Shown piece after piece: positions 8,589 through 15,821 of a stretch of DNA of 25,747 nucleotides. The stretch is taken from positions 1-25,747 of IMG/VR virus record IMGVR_UViG_3300043661_000029; one strand, 5' to 3'. The DNA is from a virus. Below the pieces are notes generated by a model. That model searched no databases. It saw only the letters and a list, made by a program, of their open reading frames with translations, and was not told the origin of the DNA. The first letter of the stretch is position 1, and every line of letters begins with the position of its first letter. The position numbers were made by a program, and so were the translations under genes.

Positions 8589-9893
8589 CTAGTTTTGCGT
8601 CACCTTATTTTTGGGCCACTCGCCAGACCGGATTTTGCGTATCGCGGCGTCAATTCCTTGCTCCATATCGTGCAGCCTCGAACTGGGACCGTTGTGGACC
8701 TGTGTGACGGAGGGGTACCACATGTCTTTCTCGCCATATCGGCCCCCGAAAAACTTCGGGTCCGAATTCGCACTCGTCAGGAGAAGCGTTTCTTTCCCCA
8801 TCGCGCCCGCAAGGTGATACGCGCCGCAATCCACGGACACCATGCCATCAAGTGCACCGATGAGTGCCGCTGTGTCCTGCCACGTCTCGAAAGGTACGTT
8901 CGTTACTGGCAGCGGAGCCTTGGTGTCATGCTGGACGTTGACCCATGAAATAAGGTCTGCAGTGCAGCACACCAGCCGCATCATCTGGCCTTCGGTCATC
9001 GAGCGAATTCGAAGGCCGCCCTGAAATAGTTCATTTGCCGACCAGGAGATTCCGATAACCGGGCGATTGTCGCCGCGCTCCAATCTGAGATTCTTCGCAG
9101 CCGTGTACGGCGTAGGCAGCGGAGGTATAGTTTCCGGCGTCAAGCCCAGAGGACCCGCGAGACTGAATGGTGTGGTCCAGTGTGTGGGATACGGCGTGAA
9201 CTCTTTCTTCTCGCTTTCGAGAATCAGACGCTCTTTGCCAATCCAGGGCAGCCGTTCGTAAAATGGCGCGAATTCATCGAATGAGAAAAACTTCCAGTTG
9301 ATGCCGCGCTCGGTGAGCAGCGGTAAGTAGCGCGAATAATTTATTCGGTCGCCCGCGCCGCCTTCGTTGATAACCAACAGCATCTCGGGAGTTTCTTTGC
9401 CATCCCAAAACTTTACGGACTCAGGAAGCCCGAGTGCGAGAGCCGCGCCTTCGCGAGTACCGCGCGCTGCGTTATGCAACTTCCAACCTTTTTCCCATTC
9501 GCCGACGCGGAGAAGTTCTTCCGCCTGCCCCATCGCGCCGTACGTGCTGGACTTATCGAGAGCCCACGCTTCGTTAATTGAAGCGCGCGCTTCTTCAAAC
9601 CGACCGTAGCCGCGAAGGAACATGCCCCGATTGAACTTGATGGTCGCCAGCATATTTGCTGGAACTGCGCCAGCGTTCTCAGGAGCTTCGACGGCGGAAA
9701 CTATTCCGTCCATCGCTTGAAGGGCTAGTTCTCCCTCGCCGACCGTGAAATAGATAGCCGCCAAATTCAATGCGTTTGAAGCATTGGGCCGAAGCCTGTT
9801 CATGGCTTCATACTTCTTCCGCAGTTTTTTTGCTTCGACTACGGACAACGATGCTTCGCCGGTCTCTTCCGCTCTAGGAGCAATGAGGTACAA
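8589..9893 (-). CDS. TPR glycosyltransferase, GT9/heptosyltransferase-like
   Basis: The 434-aa product has an N-terminal TPR-like helical repeat part, about residues 20-145 (RLRPNASNALNLAAIYFTVG and RFEEARASINEAWALDKSST are typical). A GT-B glycosyltransferase part follows with LLVINEGGAGDRINYSRYLP near 172-191 and a C-terminal DTAALIGALDGMVSVDCGAYH segment near 340-360, as in ADP-heptose:LPS heptosyltransferase-like proteins. It would move a sugar from a nucleotide donor to an unknown acceptor. The start is TTG at 9893, directly after the preceding micro-ORF stop; an ATG at residue 31 is possible. Its place inside the virion module suggests a link to the host surface or to a virion protein rather than to general metabolism. 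Confidence 0.85.
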   Translation of the reverse strand: MYLIAPRAEETGEASLSVVEAKKLRKKYEAMNRLRPNASNALNLAAIYFTVGEGELALQAMDGIVSAVEAPENAGAVPANMLATIKFNRGMFLRGYGRFEEARASINEAWALDKSSTYGAMGQAEELLRVGEWEKGWKLHNAARGTREGAALALGLPESVKFWDGKETPEMLLVINEGGAGDRINYSRYLPLLTERGINWKFFSFDEFAPFYERLPWIGKERLILESEKKEFTPYPTHWTTPFSLAGPLGLTPETIPPLPTPYTAAKNLRLERGDNRPVIGISWSANELFQGGLRIRSMTEGQMMRLVCCTADLISWVNVQHDTKAPLPVTNVPFETWQDTAALIGALDGMVSVDCGAYHLAGAMGKETLLLTSANSDPKFFGGRYGEKDMWYPSVTQVHNGPSSRLHDMEQGIDAAIRKIRSGEWPKNKVTQN

Positions 9894-9894
9894 T

Positions 9895-9984
9895 CTAGGC
9901 TGCTTTCTTCAACTCAGCGAGTTGACTTTCCAATTCGCGTATGAGGTTTCGTTGTTGCGCGATAATCTTGCTAGATGGCGTCAA
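9895..9984 (-). CDS. Micro-ORF, 29 aa coiled coil
   Basis: A TTG immediately after the stop of the 89-aa gene (TGATTG) opens a 29-codon frame. Its product ends in a strongly helical heptad-like run (IIAQQRNLIRELESQLAEL). Its stop is one base before the TTG start of the glycosyltransferase. This close packing and the non-random composition argue for a translated peptide. It could also act only to couple translation of its two neighbours. No ribosome site is visible, so expression would depend on the upstream gene. Confidence 0.5.
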   Translation of the reverse strand: MTPSSKIIAQQRNLIRELESQLAELKKAA

Positions 9985-10254
9985 TCACTGAAAGTATAGG
10001 TAGGCCGTGCCAGACGAAATCGTCGAGAGTTTGTATCCGGTCATCTGGATGCCGCCGTAGATTTCAAATAGCTGGCTTTGGCCGGCGACTTCGCAGCGCA
10101 GAGACACCGCGGTATTCCCGCTGCCGTCCTGCAGCACGAGGGTGTCGCCTACGGTCACTGGGTCAAGCCAGTACACGCATGCGAAGTTAGACCTGGTAGT
10201 CGGTGACTGCACACTGCTGTCAGCAGATGTTTTTGCGATGGGTAGAGATGCCAT
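9985..10254 (-). CDS. Small beta-rich protein after the tailspike, unknown
   Basis: The 89-aa product begins at an ATG at 10254, with AAAGGA upstream. Longer readings would overlap the tailspike gene. It has strand-like phrases (VTVGDTLVLQDGSGNTAVSLR and IQMTGYKLSTISSGTAYLYF) and looks like a small beta-sandwich. It resembles short phage structural proteins that sit beside fibre or spike genes and may serve as a tail-tip or spike partner. The gap to the tailspike gene is 11 nt. No family was recognised. Confidence 0.75.
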   Translation of the reverse strand: MASLPIAKTSADSSVQSPTTRSNFACVYWLDPVTVGDTLVLQDGSGNTAVSLRCEVAGQSQLFEIYGGIQMTGYKLSTISSGTAYLYFQ

Positions 10255-10265
10255 ACTTTTTTCCT

Positions 10266-12404
10266 TTAACGTTTGTTTACGAAACTGCGCTGGCGATTTA
10301 GCCACGCGATTAAAGACGGGTAGGTTGGAATTACGTTCGCATTGCCGCCAGCCCACGCACTAATTTGTGACGAAGCCAAGGTTGGCGTGTTGATGGACAT
10401 TCCAGGGCTCCCAGACGTAAGTGCGTTACTCACATCCTGAACTTGTATAAGCACTGCCCCGTTCTGGGTCAGAGTTAACACGTTACCAACTGCGGACAAC
10501 CGAAATACATCGCCTAAGTTAACGGTAGCTGCTACGGTCGGTCCTATCGCGGATGCAACACCACTTATAATCCTAACCATCGTCGCAGACGTTGTTTGTA
10601 ACGAGCCTGCGGCTCCGGTGAACTGAGCGAGGTAGAGACTATTGACACCTGTTTGAACGCGAACTGCGGGAGCTAGAAAACAATTTATGGCTGTGGCTGC
10701 AACTGTGATTTCTGAATACTGGTCGTTCCCGAACACACTGCCTGTGTAGCCTTGAGAGTTGTAGGCATTGGTAGTTGTGGCTTCAACTTTGTTACCAGAT
10801 ACTATCTGTAGCGCAGTGCTACCTGTTGGAGTAGTCCAGTTGGCACCCAAGCCACCTGCTCCTCTGGCAAAGGCATCCGTAGCGACTTGCACCGTGGCGT
10901 CTTCTTTGAAGCCTACGATTGCTGCGATGTTCGACGGCGCAATTGCTAATTCAATCTGATAATCCTGTGGCGCTACTCCGTCACTAGGAGAGCCGTTCAG
11001 AAACAGATAGGCTTTCCCACCCACATCAATGATTGCGTACGGACTGCAGGCTCCTTGCGGATTGTTCACACCTTCAAACATCTGAGTGTGATGAACAGAG
11101 CGTACTGGGTTCGTCCAATTTATTAAGTCAGTGGACTGGTAACGAACGGTTTCAGTCGGGTCGAAAGCGATATTTCCGCTTCCTAATTGTGGCGAAGAAG
11201 GACCTGCAGCCACCCACATATAATAGGTAGTTCCGACCTTCACGACTGGACCGGGAACCGCATTGCTTAATACAGGATTGCTGACATACTTCGTCCAGTT
11301 AATGCCGTCTGGAGACGTAGCCAAACCCACCTTGAACAAGGCATTGGTGTGCGTGCCGGTGTACAGCATGTTCCAAGTACCAGCAACAATAACTGGGGAG
11401 GATAGCGCGTAGATGCCTGCGTCATCCCATTGTCCTGCTGTACCGACAGTCAGCGCGCTAGAATTTGCGAGTGTCCAAGTGATGCCGTCAGTACTGGTGT
11501 AAACAAGAATAGGCCCTGTGCCCTGAAGAGTTCCCGTCTGTGCGTACAGAAAGTACGTGTTACCTGATTTCGTAAGGGCTTCACATGCAATGCCTGAAAT
11601 AACGGCAGTGCCGCGCCGTGTCCAATTAATGGCGTCTAAAGATTCCGCATAAAAAGTGCTTCCTGGGTTTCCAACGTTTAGACCACCACCAGTGAACCAC
11701 ATCTTGTAAACGGTTCCGCTGAGTAGCTGGGCATTGCCCTCGTACAAAATTGCCGCGATGTCGAGTACGCCGAATCCACTACTGGCAACGTCGGCAGCAG
11801 TAAGCGGAAGTACAATTCCTTGCTTCTGCCAAATTCCGTCTTGTTGGACCGTGTTGTAGCCGCGCCACGAAGCTACTGCGGCGTGTGCAGCGTTTACGGA
11901 AGAGAATCCACCGAAGCCGGGACTGCCGGACGTTATCGTAAAATCAGTGTTATAAAAAATACGATTATAATTTTGGTAGACGCTTATAACTGGACCAGCG
12001 ACTTGCAGGGAAATGACATCCCCCGCAGCAAAAGTCAATCCAGTAACAAGGGAACCTATTTGTGTTTGAGCGCCAGCAACCGTTCTAGCAACAAATAGCT
12101 GTCCGCCATTTCCGATGTTTACGTTGTACCAGGTCTGCGCACTAGAACTCATGCGCGCGAACAAGAATGCATACGTATTAACTTCTTGCGTCCAGCCGGT
12201 GCCCAACGTTATTTCCGAGCAATGGTCATTGGGCCAAGAAATGGCTGACCAAAAAGCTACACCGTTCGTGCTAAGTGCGGACGGCTGCGCTTGGTTGGAG
12301 ACTATCTGGTCGCCAACATTACCGGAACCGGCCGTCCAGTTCGCACCAAGAGCGCCGTTGGCGCGCTGGAAATTGTCCGAAGCTAGTAGAGTGTTGTTTG
12401 CCAT
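10266..12404 (-). CDS. Tailspike-like protein: propeller between two jelly-rolls
   Basis: The 712-aa product has three parts. Residues about 5-182 and 506-687 are related: both start with LGANWT-type phrases (GALGANWT and GGLGANWT), both have SEIT near their middle, and both end with TSGSPG followed by a W-containing strand, as in LamG/concanavalin-like sandwiches. Between them, about 195-495, four S-x-D-x-x-x-W motifs (255, 304, 364 and 424) spaced 49-60 residues apart mark the blades of a five-bladed propeller like GH43/GH32-type glycosidases. This suggests a receptor-binding spike that cuts or binds surface glycan. The catalytic acids were not assigned. It is the largest gene in the window and has a weak ribosome site. 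Confidence 0.82.
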   Translation of the reverse strand: MANNTLLASDNFQRANGALGANWTAGSGNVGDQIVSNQAQPSALSTNGVAFWSAISWPNDHCSEITLGTGWTQEVNTYAFLFARMSSSAQTWYNVNIGNGGQLFVARTVAGAQTQIGSLVTGLTFAAGDVISLQVAGPVISVYQNYNRIFYNTDFTITSGSPGFGGFSSVNAAHAAVASWRGYNTVQQDGIWQKQGIVLPLTAADVASSGFGVLDIAAILYEGNAQLLSGTVYKMWFTGGGLNVGNPGSTFYAESLDAINWTRRGTAVISGIACEALTKSGNTYFLYAQTGTLQGTGPILVYTSTDGITWTLANSSALTVGTAGQWDDAGIYALSSPVIVAGTWNMLYTGTHTNALFKVGLATSPDGINWTKYVSNPVLSNAVPGPVVKVGTTYYMWVAAGPSSPQLGSGNIAFDPTETVRYQSTDLINWTNPVRSVHHTQMFEGVNNPQGACSPYAIIDVGGKAYLFLNGSPSDGVAPQDYQIELAIAPSNIAAIVGFKEDATVQVATDAFARGAGGLGANWTTPTGSTALQIVSGNKVEATTTNAYNSQGYTGSVFGNDQYSEITVAATAINCFLAPAVRVQTGVNSLYLAQFTGAAGSLQTTSATMVRIISGVASAIGPTVAATVNLGDVFRLSAVGNVLTLTQNGAVLIQVQDVSNALTSGSPGMSINTPTLASSQISAWAGGNANVIPTYPSLIAWLNRQRSFVNKR

Positions 12405-12410
12405 GCAGGT

Positions 12411-12641
12411 TTAGAAGAACTTCTTTACATCTGCGCCGATGGAGTGCAGCGCAGCCTGAACCTTGGTCTCCAGGGCGGAGACTTCGGAGCCTGCTTCGCT
12501 CACTACGCCGGCAGCCTTCGCTTCTAGGGACTTGGCGAACTCTTCCGCCTTACCTTCCAAAGCGACGACTCGGGCTTCCAAAGACGAGACTGCGGACTTC
12601 ACTGCTTCTGAAATGGCTACTTCAATGCTGTTTTCACTCAT
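12411..12641 (-). CDS. Small coiled-coil protein, unknown
   Basis: The 76-aa product is almost entirely helical, rich in A, E, K, S and V with heptad spacing (AVSSLEARVVALEGKAEEFA), and ends in KKFF. Its ATG has GAGGA five bases upstream. It lies 6 nt before the tailspike gene and 18 nt after the HNH gene. A coiled coil next to a fibre gene may help trimerise or chaperone the spike, or it may be a phasin-like filler. The sequence alone cannot decide. Confidence 0.72.
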   Translation of the reverse strand: MSENSIEVAISEAVKSAVSSLEARVVALEGKAEEFAKSLEAKAAGVVSEAGSEVSALETKVQAALHSIGADVKKFF

Positions 12642-12659
12642 GTTTTCCTCGATTTGAAA

Positions 12660-13163
12660 TTAGGCCGCGAGCGGTAGATGTCGCCGCTGATTGTTTCTCT
12701 GTTCCTTGGGAGTTGCCCACCTGCAATTGCCGGGCTCGTAATTCCCGTTAACGTCGATTCGGTCGATGCTGGTCCCCGCCGGACGCTCGCCCATATCTCG
12801 GAGGAACGCTTCAAAGGAGTCCTGCCACTCAGGGCACTCTGTGACACCCCTGCCACCATATAGCGGGTATCGGGTGTTATTAGTATTGAGGCAGCGTTGC
12901 TTTATGCCCTTCCATGTCCTATACGTAGGCGACTTTGGCTGTCCTCTTTTGGTGTGTCCGTGAACTGCTTTGCCGAAGCTGCTACAACGTTGACAGCTTC
13001 GTCGTGGTCTCGTCTTGCGGCGAAGGTCCCAACTCGGGACGATGGAAACATGGCCACAGTCGCAAATGCAGCACCACTGTGTCTTTCCATCTTTTCTATT
13101 CTCGGCGCGGCTATGAACGGTAAACTTCCCGAACCGCTGGCCTGTCAAATCCATGAGTGCCAT
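12660..13163 (-). CDS. HNH homing endonuclease with zinc ribbon
   Basis: The 167-aa product has an N-terminal zinc-finger part with CICDCGH near residues 33-39 and CQRC near 57-60. An HNH nuclease part follows, with the diagnostic SIDRIDVNGNYEPGNCRWAT at about 133-152, where the D-R-I-D and the N-C-R-W-A phrases are typical of phage HNH enzymes. Such proteins nick or cut DNA to spread themselves or an intron. The ATG has GGAG five bases upstream. That site lies in one arm of a 7-bp inverted repeat (13171-13199), which may hide it. The gene follows a 780-nt non-coding stretch with an intron-like fold. No restriction partner is seen. Confidence 0.9.
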   Translation of the reverse strand: MALMDLTGQRFGKFTVHSRAENRKDGKTQWCCICDCGHVSIVPSWDLRRKTRPRRSCQRCSSFGKAVHGHTKRGQPKSPTYRTWKGIKQRCLNTNNTRYPLYGGRGVTECPEWQDSFEAFLRDMGERPAGTSIDRIDVNGNYEPGNCRWATPKEQRNNQRRHLPLAA

Positions 13164-13170
13164 ATTTTCT

Positions 13171-13199
13171 CCTGTAAAGAATTGGGGCCGCCTTACAGG
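13171..13199 (-). promoter_or_regulatory. Inverted repeat over the HNH ribosome-binding site
   Basis: CCTGTAA at 13171-13177 and TTACAGG at 13193-13199 form a perfect 7-bp stem around a 15-nt loop just upstream of the HNH start. In the leftward RNA the second arm contains the ACAGG of the ACAGGAG ribosome site. Folding would therefore sequester it and limit translation. Phage homing endonuclease genes are often kept silent by such stems; the regulatory role here is inferred. Confidence 0.5.
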
Positions 13200-13943
13200 G
13201 ACGACCCCACCCGACAGTCATGAACTAACGGGAAACTGTTGTAAACTACTTAGAATCAATAGGTAAGGGCTATGTTGTGGTTGAAGTACTGATAACGGGC
13301 CCGAAAGACCCCTCGGCGTTAGCCCTATCCGTGCGCGGAGACCGTATATGGGTGGGGGCTTCCACCCCCGTACGGTCGGCTCAAAAAGAAGGTACTTAGG
13401 TCTATATCTCTAGTCGGCTCAGTGACTTAGAGCCATGTTTAGGTAAGTGCCCTGTTTTCAACTGCGTCTAGCCCACGCGCCAGCAAGTCCAATTGGCTCT
13501 ATTGCTTGCAGAGGATTGCGGATTGTGACCGTATAGCTCTGTACCAGACGCTCAAATCGACCTTTTTCGTCCCATTATCGGACACTTTCGCGAGCATTGG
13601 CTGTATATCATTGAGCGTGCAGGTAGTTATAGGCAGTGTTTACTAAGTTATACTATATAAGTTGTGATATGGTCGTAGACACAGCCAACTAGCTCTACTC
13701 AGCGGCTATGCTCTCTATTCTAGAGCTATCCATTCTGCTTACTCACACTCGGCTCGTTGCATCCTACTATCCACTCTTTACGCTGTGACGCCTGTTCCTG
13801 TGCTTCCCCTTGCTCTTTGCTTGCTCTATCCTGCCATGTGCTTTGGTTCAATGGTTCTAGGTACTAGTACTCTCGTTTGACGCGTCCTACGGCTTCCTAC
13901 ACCCCTTTAACGCCTATCCTACGAGTTGCCTGCTGGCCGCTTA
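13200..13943 (-). ncRNA. Candidate structured RNA, group I intron-like core
   Basis: No credible gene lies here. On the leftward strand, elements occur in group I order: P3 (13547-13551 with 13464-13468), P4 (13537-13541 with 13509-13513), P6 (13501-13509 with 13483-13493), P7 5' GGGCTA (13469-13474), P8 (13424-13430 with 13410-13415, one bulge), J8/7 AGATA (13405-13409), P7 3' TAGACC (13399-13404), then a P9-like hairpin (13340-13377). The motif GAGATATAGACC resembles the conserved S segment of phage introns. An HNH gene follows, as in many mobile introns. Against this: P7 has one G/A mismatch, P5 is only 3 bp, P1 and splice sites are not found, and no split gene is evident. Confidence 0.35.
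13340..13377 (-). repeat. Symmetric long hairpin in the non-coding stretch
   Basis: GACCGTA (13340-13346) pairs with TACGGTC (13371-13377) and GGGTGG (13350-13355) pairs with CCACCC (13362-13367). The two stems are separated by a symmetric 3x3 internal loop and closed by a 6-nt loop. No coding frame crosses it. It lies 21 nt after the intron-like S motif, the place of P9 in a group I fold. A second perfect 8-bp stem exists further upstream (13690-13697 with 13721-13728). Confidence 0.6.
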
Positions 13944-14237
13944 CTACGTAATGTTCGCCCATCTCTCTGCGCTGCCGTACTTGTACTTGAACTCTTTCGC
14001 TGCTGGCCTCTGTTCAGTGGTCGCTCTCAGCCTTATAGCCGCGTGCCACTCTTCATCGGTCATGTCTGGCGTCAATCGGCTGGTCGGCTCTTCATGCGGC
14101 TCTACTCCCAGTCCTTGGTGGAACGCCTTTACTGTCTCGCTGGTCTCGGGCTGTCCGGGTCCGAACTCTTTGGCGAACGCGAGTGACGCTACTGCGTTCT
14201 CTAAGTTGGTCAATCGCTCTTCAATGGTCAGTTTCAT
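13944..14237 (-). CDS. Small acidic helical protein, unknown
   Basis: The 97-aa product starts at an ATG at 14237 with an AGGAG about ten bases upstream; a longer reading from 14327 lacks such a site. The N-terminal KLTIEERLTNLENAVASLA is a coiled-coil-like helix common in small phage proteins. A central part, SRLTPDMTDEEWHAAIRLRA, suggests two more helices. No domain is recognised. It follows the methyltransferase after 227 nt that contain a palindrome and an imperfect hairpin, and precedes the long non-coding stretch. It could be the 5' exon of an interrupted gene if the intron-like element is real, but nothing proves that. Confidence 0.65.
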   Translation of the reverse strand: MKLTIEERLTNLENAVASLAFAKEFGPGQPETSETVKAFHQGLGVEPHEEPTSRLTPDMTDEEWHAAIRLRATTEQRPAAKEFKYKYGSAERWANIT

Positions 14238-14442
14238 TTGCTTTCTCTCCTCTGGCTTCCCCGATTCGGGCTTGCCATCCTTCTCAAATATGTAGTGGGC
14301 ATTTCCTGCCAGCGTGCTCGTCTGCACTCAATTGACTGAGGCTTAGGAAGCGGCTGGTTCAATCAGCCGGCGAGTATCATTTCTGCGTGCGCTCTCGGCT
14401 GCCCACTATGCCTTGAGTTCTTCCGCTGGCGGATATTGTCTA

Positions 14443-14459
14443 TGTCCGCTTTGCGGACA
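14443..14459. repeat. 17-bp palindrome, copy 1
   Basis: TGTCCGCTTTGCGGACA has perfect 7-bp arms and a 3-nt centre. It lies 5 nt after the methyltransferase stop. Related copies are at 15613-15629, 17407-17423 and 17635-17651. A second small inverted repeat, TCCGCTGGCGGA, is at 14422-14433. Role unknown: protein operator, RNA stem or small dispersed repeat. Confidence 0.7.
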
Positions 14460-14464
14460 AACTC

Positions 14465-15310
14465 TTACGCGGCCATTCGGTCGAACAGTGGCTCGAATGT
14501 AACCAGCTTTTGGGCTACGTGCTCTACTCCGAGCGGTGCGCCTGAGATTCGCTGCTCCGCGATTGCTAGGTACTCGGGACTGATTTCTATCCCTATAAAT
14601 CTGCGACCGTTCTTCAAAGCCATCTTTCCGGTTGTGCCGCTGCCCATGAATGGGTCCAGCACGATGTCGCCTGGATTGCTCCAAGACAAGATATGGTCTT
14701 CGGCGAGACGTTCAGAGAAAATTGCTGGATGATATCCTGCCTCCCGACGTATCGTGTTGTTTTGTTCGCCGGGCATTCTCCAAACGTTAAATCTCTGACC
14801 AAGCGCAGGAGACTGTCTTCCTTGGTTCGACATCAACTTCATTGTGCCGTCTGAGTTTCTTACCGTGCCGTTGCGCTTGCTACCCGCTTTTTTATTGGGT
14901 CGGTCTTTAATCGGGTTGAAAGTATTTGGTAGCCCCTTTGATAGTACGAACATGTACTCGAAAACTGAGCCGTACCTGACCTTGAGTGAGCCTGTCGCCG
15001 TGAACCCACCTTTGTCCCAAATCATCGTGTCATGCAGGTTGAAACCGATTTCTTTGAAATAGAGAGCTTGACGAAAACTGGTGCCCGTCTCGCTACCTTT
15101 GACCGTGGCATCGTTCACGACCCAGACAACTACGCCGCCTGGTTTAGTCACGCGATAAAGCTCTTGAGCAATCGTTTCGAAGTCGAACGTAAACCCGTTA
15201 TAGGTTCGAAGATTGTCGTAGGGCGGACTCGTAACGGTCAGGTCGATATGACCCGTAGGAAGTGTTTTCAGAACCTGAGCGCAGTCGCCGGGGTAAAGTT
15301 GGACACTCAA
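14465..15310 (-). CDS. Orphan DNA methyltransferase, class beta (N4-cytosine or N6-adenine)
   Basis: The 281-aa product has the catalytic TSPPY at residues 27-31 followed much later by the AdoMet-binding DPFMGSGTT near 222-230 and FIGIEISPEYLAIAEQRI. This IV-before-I order marks the beta class of amino-methyltransferases. It methylates A at N6 or C at N4 in a short target that cannot be told from sequence. The start is uncertain. I chose the TTG at 15310 (AAGAAG upstream), because the enzyme fold begins right there; a longer frame from 15442 overlaps the 43-aa gene. No restriction endonuclease is adjacent, so its likely use is protection from host restriction or marking of phage DNA. Confidence 0.9.
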   Translation of the reverse strand: MSVQLYPGDCAQVLKTLPTGHIDLTVTSPPYDNLRTYNGFTFDFETIAQELYRVTKPGGVVVWVVNDATVKGSETGTSFRQALYFKEIGFNLHDTMIWDKGGFTATGSLKVRYGSVFEYMFVLSKGLPNTFNPIKDRPNKKAGSKRNGTVRNSDGTMKLMSNQGRQSPALGQRFNVWRMPGEQNNTIRREAGYHPAIFSERLAEDHILSWSNPGDIVLDPFMGSGTTGKMALKNGRRFIGIEISPEYLAIAEQRISGAPLGVEHVAQKLVTFEPLFDRMAA

Positions 15311-15383
15311 ATGGTTTACTCTTCTTCGATGCTTACCTGTCGTTTGTATAAAGTCGTACCGACTGTCCCCAGCGTCCCACGTC

Positions 15384-15515
15384 TCAGGCAGCCATCTCAA
15401 TTTCGCCCGTCTCGCCTTGCTCTTGGCCCAGCATCCAGTCAACTAGGTCCTTGTAGGCGGCCTCTGCGTCTATCTTTCGTTCAATGATTAACGCTGCCAC
15501 GCTCGGGTGAGTCAT
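15384..15515 (-). CDS. Micro-ORF, 43 aa helical protein
   Basis: The 43-aa product reads as a mostly helical peptide (ALIIERKIDAEAAYKDLVDW), with acidic residues near the end. It starts with an ATG overlapping the stop of a 20-codon frame by ATGA, the same joining used by three other gene pairs nearby (19.67, 16.34 and 15.82 kb). It ends 73 nt before the chosen methyltransferase start. Composition and packing support a real gene; function is unknown. The frame is also open upstream of the ATG, so a longer protein with an unusual start is possible. Confidence 0.55.
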   Translation of the reverse strand: MTHPSVAALIIERKIDAEAAYKDLVDWMLGQEQGETGEIEMAA

Positions 15516-15574
15516 GAACCGTTCGACAGGGCAGAGGCAATCTGTTCTTCGGATAGTAAGGTAGCTTGTGGCAT
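15512..15574 (-). CDS. Possible micro-ORF, 20 aa
   Basis: A 20-codon frame (MPQATLLSEEQIASALSNGS) ends by ATGA overlap at the start of the 43-aa gene. Protein-like composition and the overlap pattern are the only support. The ribosome site is weak. It may serve only to carry ribosomes to the next start, or be chance. Confidence 0.3.
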   Translation of the reverse strand: MPQATLLSEEQIASALSNGS

Positions 15575-15612
15575 TTAAGTCTCTAGCTTTCGGTCTGCCT
15601 GTGACGCCTGCG

Positions 15613-15629
15613 TGTCCGTTTTGCGGACA
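15613..15629. repeat. 17-bp palindrome, copy 2
   Basis: TGTCCGTTTTGCGGACA differs from copy 1 at one arm base, leaving six paired arm positions. It lies 21 nt after the stop of the 56-aa gene. Seven bases separate it from a GCCTGTGACG word at 15597-15606. Confidence 0.65.
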
Positions 15630-15650
15630 TTCTTTGATCCGGCTTCCACA

Positions 15651-15821
15651 TCACTTCTTCCCATCTACGATGCGAAATCCGTTCTGAGCAAGCCATTGCT
15701 CGCTTTCAAGTTGCTTCATTGTTTCGGTGCAGATTTTCCAGATAGGGCTGCGCATGTAGCCGTTGTGCAAAGGTTTCTCGTAGCGCGCGGAGCCCGTAAT
15801 AATTACCGCCGTAATTGTCAT
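15651..15821 (-). CDS. Small protein, 56 aa, unknown
   Basis: An ATG at 15821 overlaps the resolvase stop by ATGA and opens a 56-codon frame. The product starts with a beta-strand-like TITAVIITGSARY and continues with a helix (KICTETMKQLESEQWLAQNG) followed by FRIVDGKK. This layout looks like a small folded alpha/beta domain. The coupling to the RuvC-like gene suggests joint expression, perhaps a partner or unrelated accessory. No family is recognised. Confidence 0.65.
   Translation of the reverse strand: MTITAVIITGSARYEKPLHNGYMRSPIWKICTETMKQLESEQWLAQNGFRIVDGKK

Noticed and set aside
10266-12404. Diversity-generating retroelement acting on the tailspike
   Set aside because: No reverse transcriptase and no template repeat were seen in the window.
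14406-14684. 92-aa minus frame inside the methyltransferase gene
   Set aside because: Alternate frame of a clear enzyme, very Arg-rich, starting inside the conserved AdoMet-binding region.
14465-15310. A restriction-modification system
   Set aside because: Only the methyltransferase is present. The nearest nuclease, HNH at 12660-13163, is a homing type and is separated by another gene and a long non-coding stretch.
15512-15574. A frameshift joining the 20-codon and 43-codon frames into one protein
   Set aside because: The ATGA joint matches the other gene pairs in this operon, and the alternative upstream reading of the second frame has no usual start codon.
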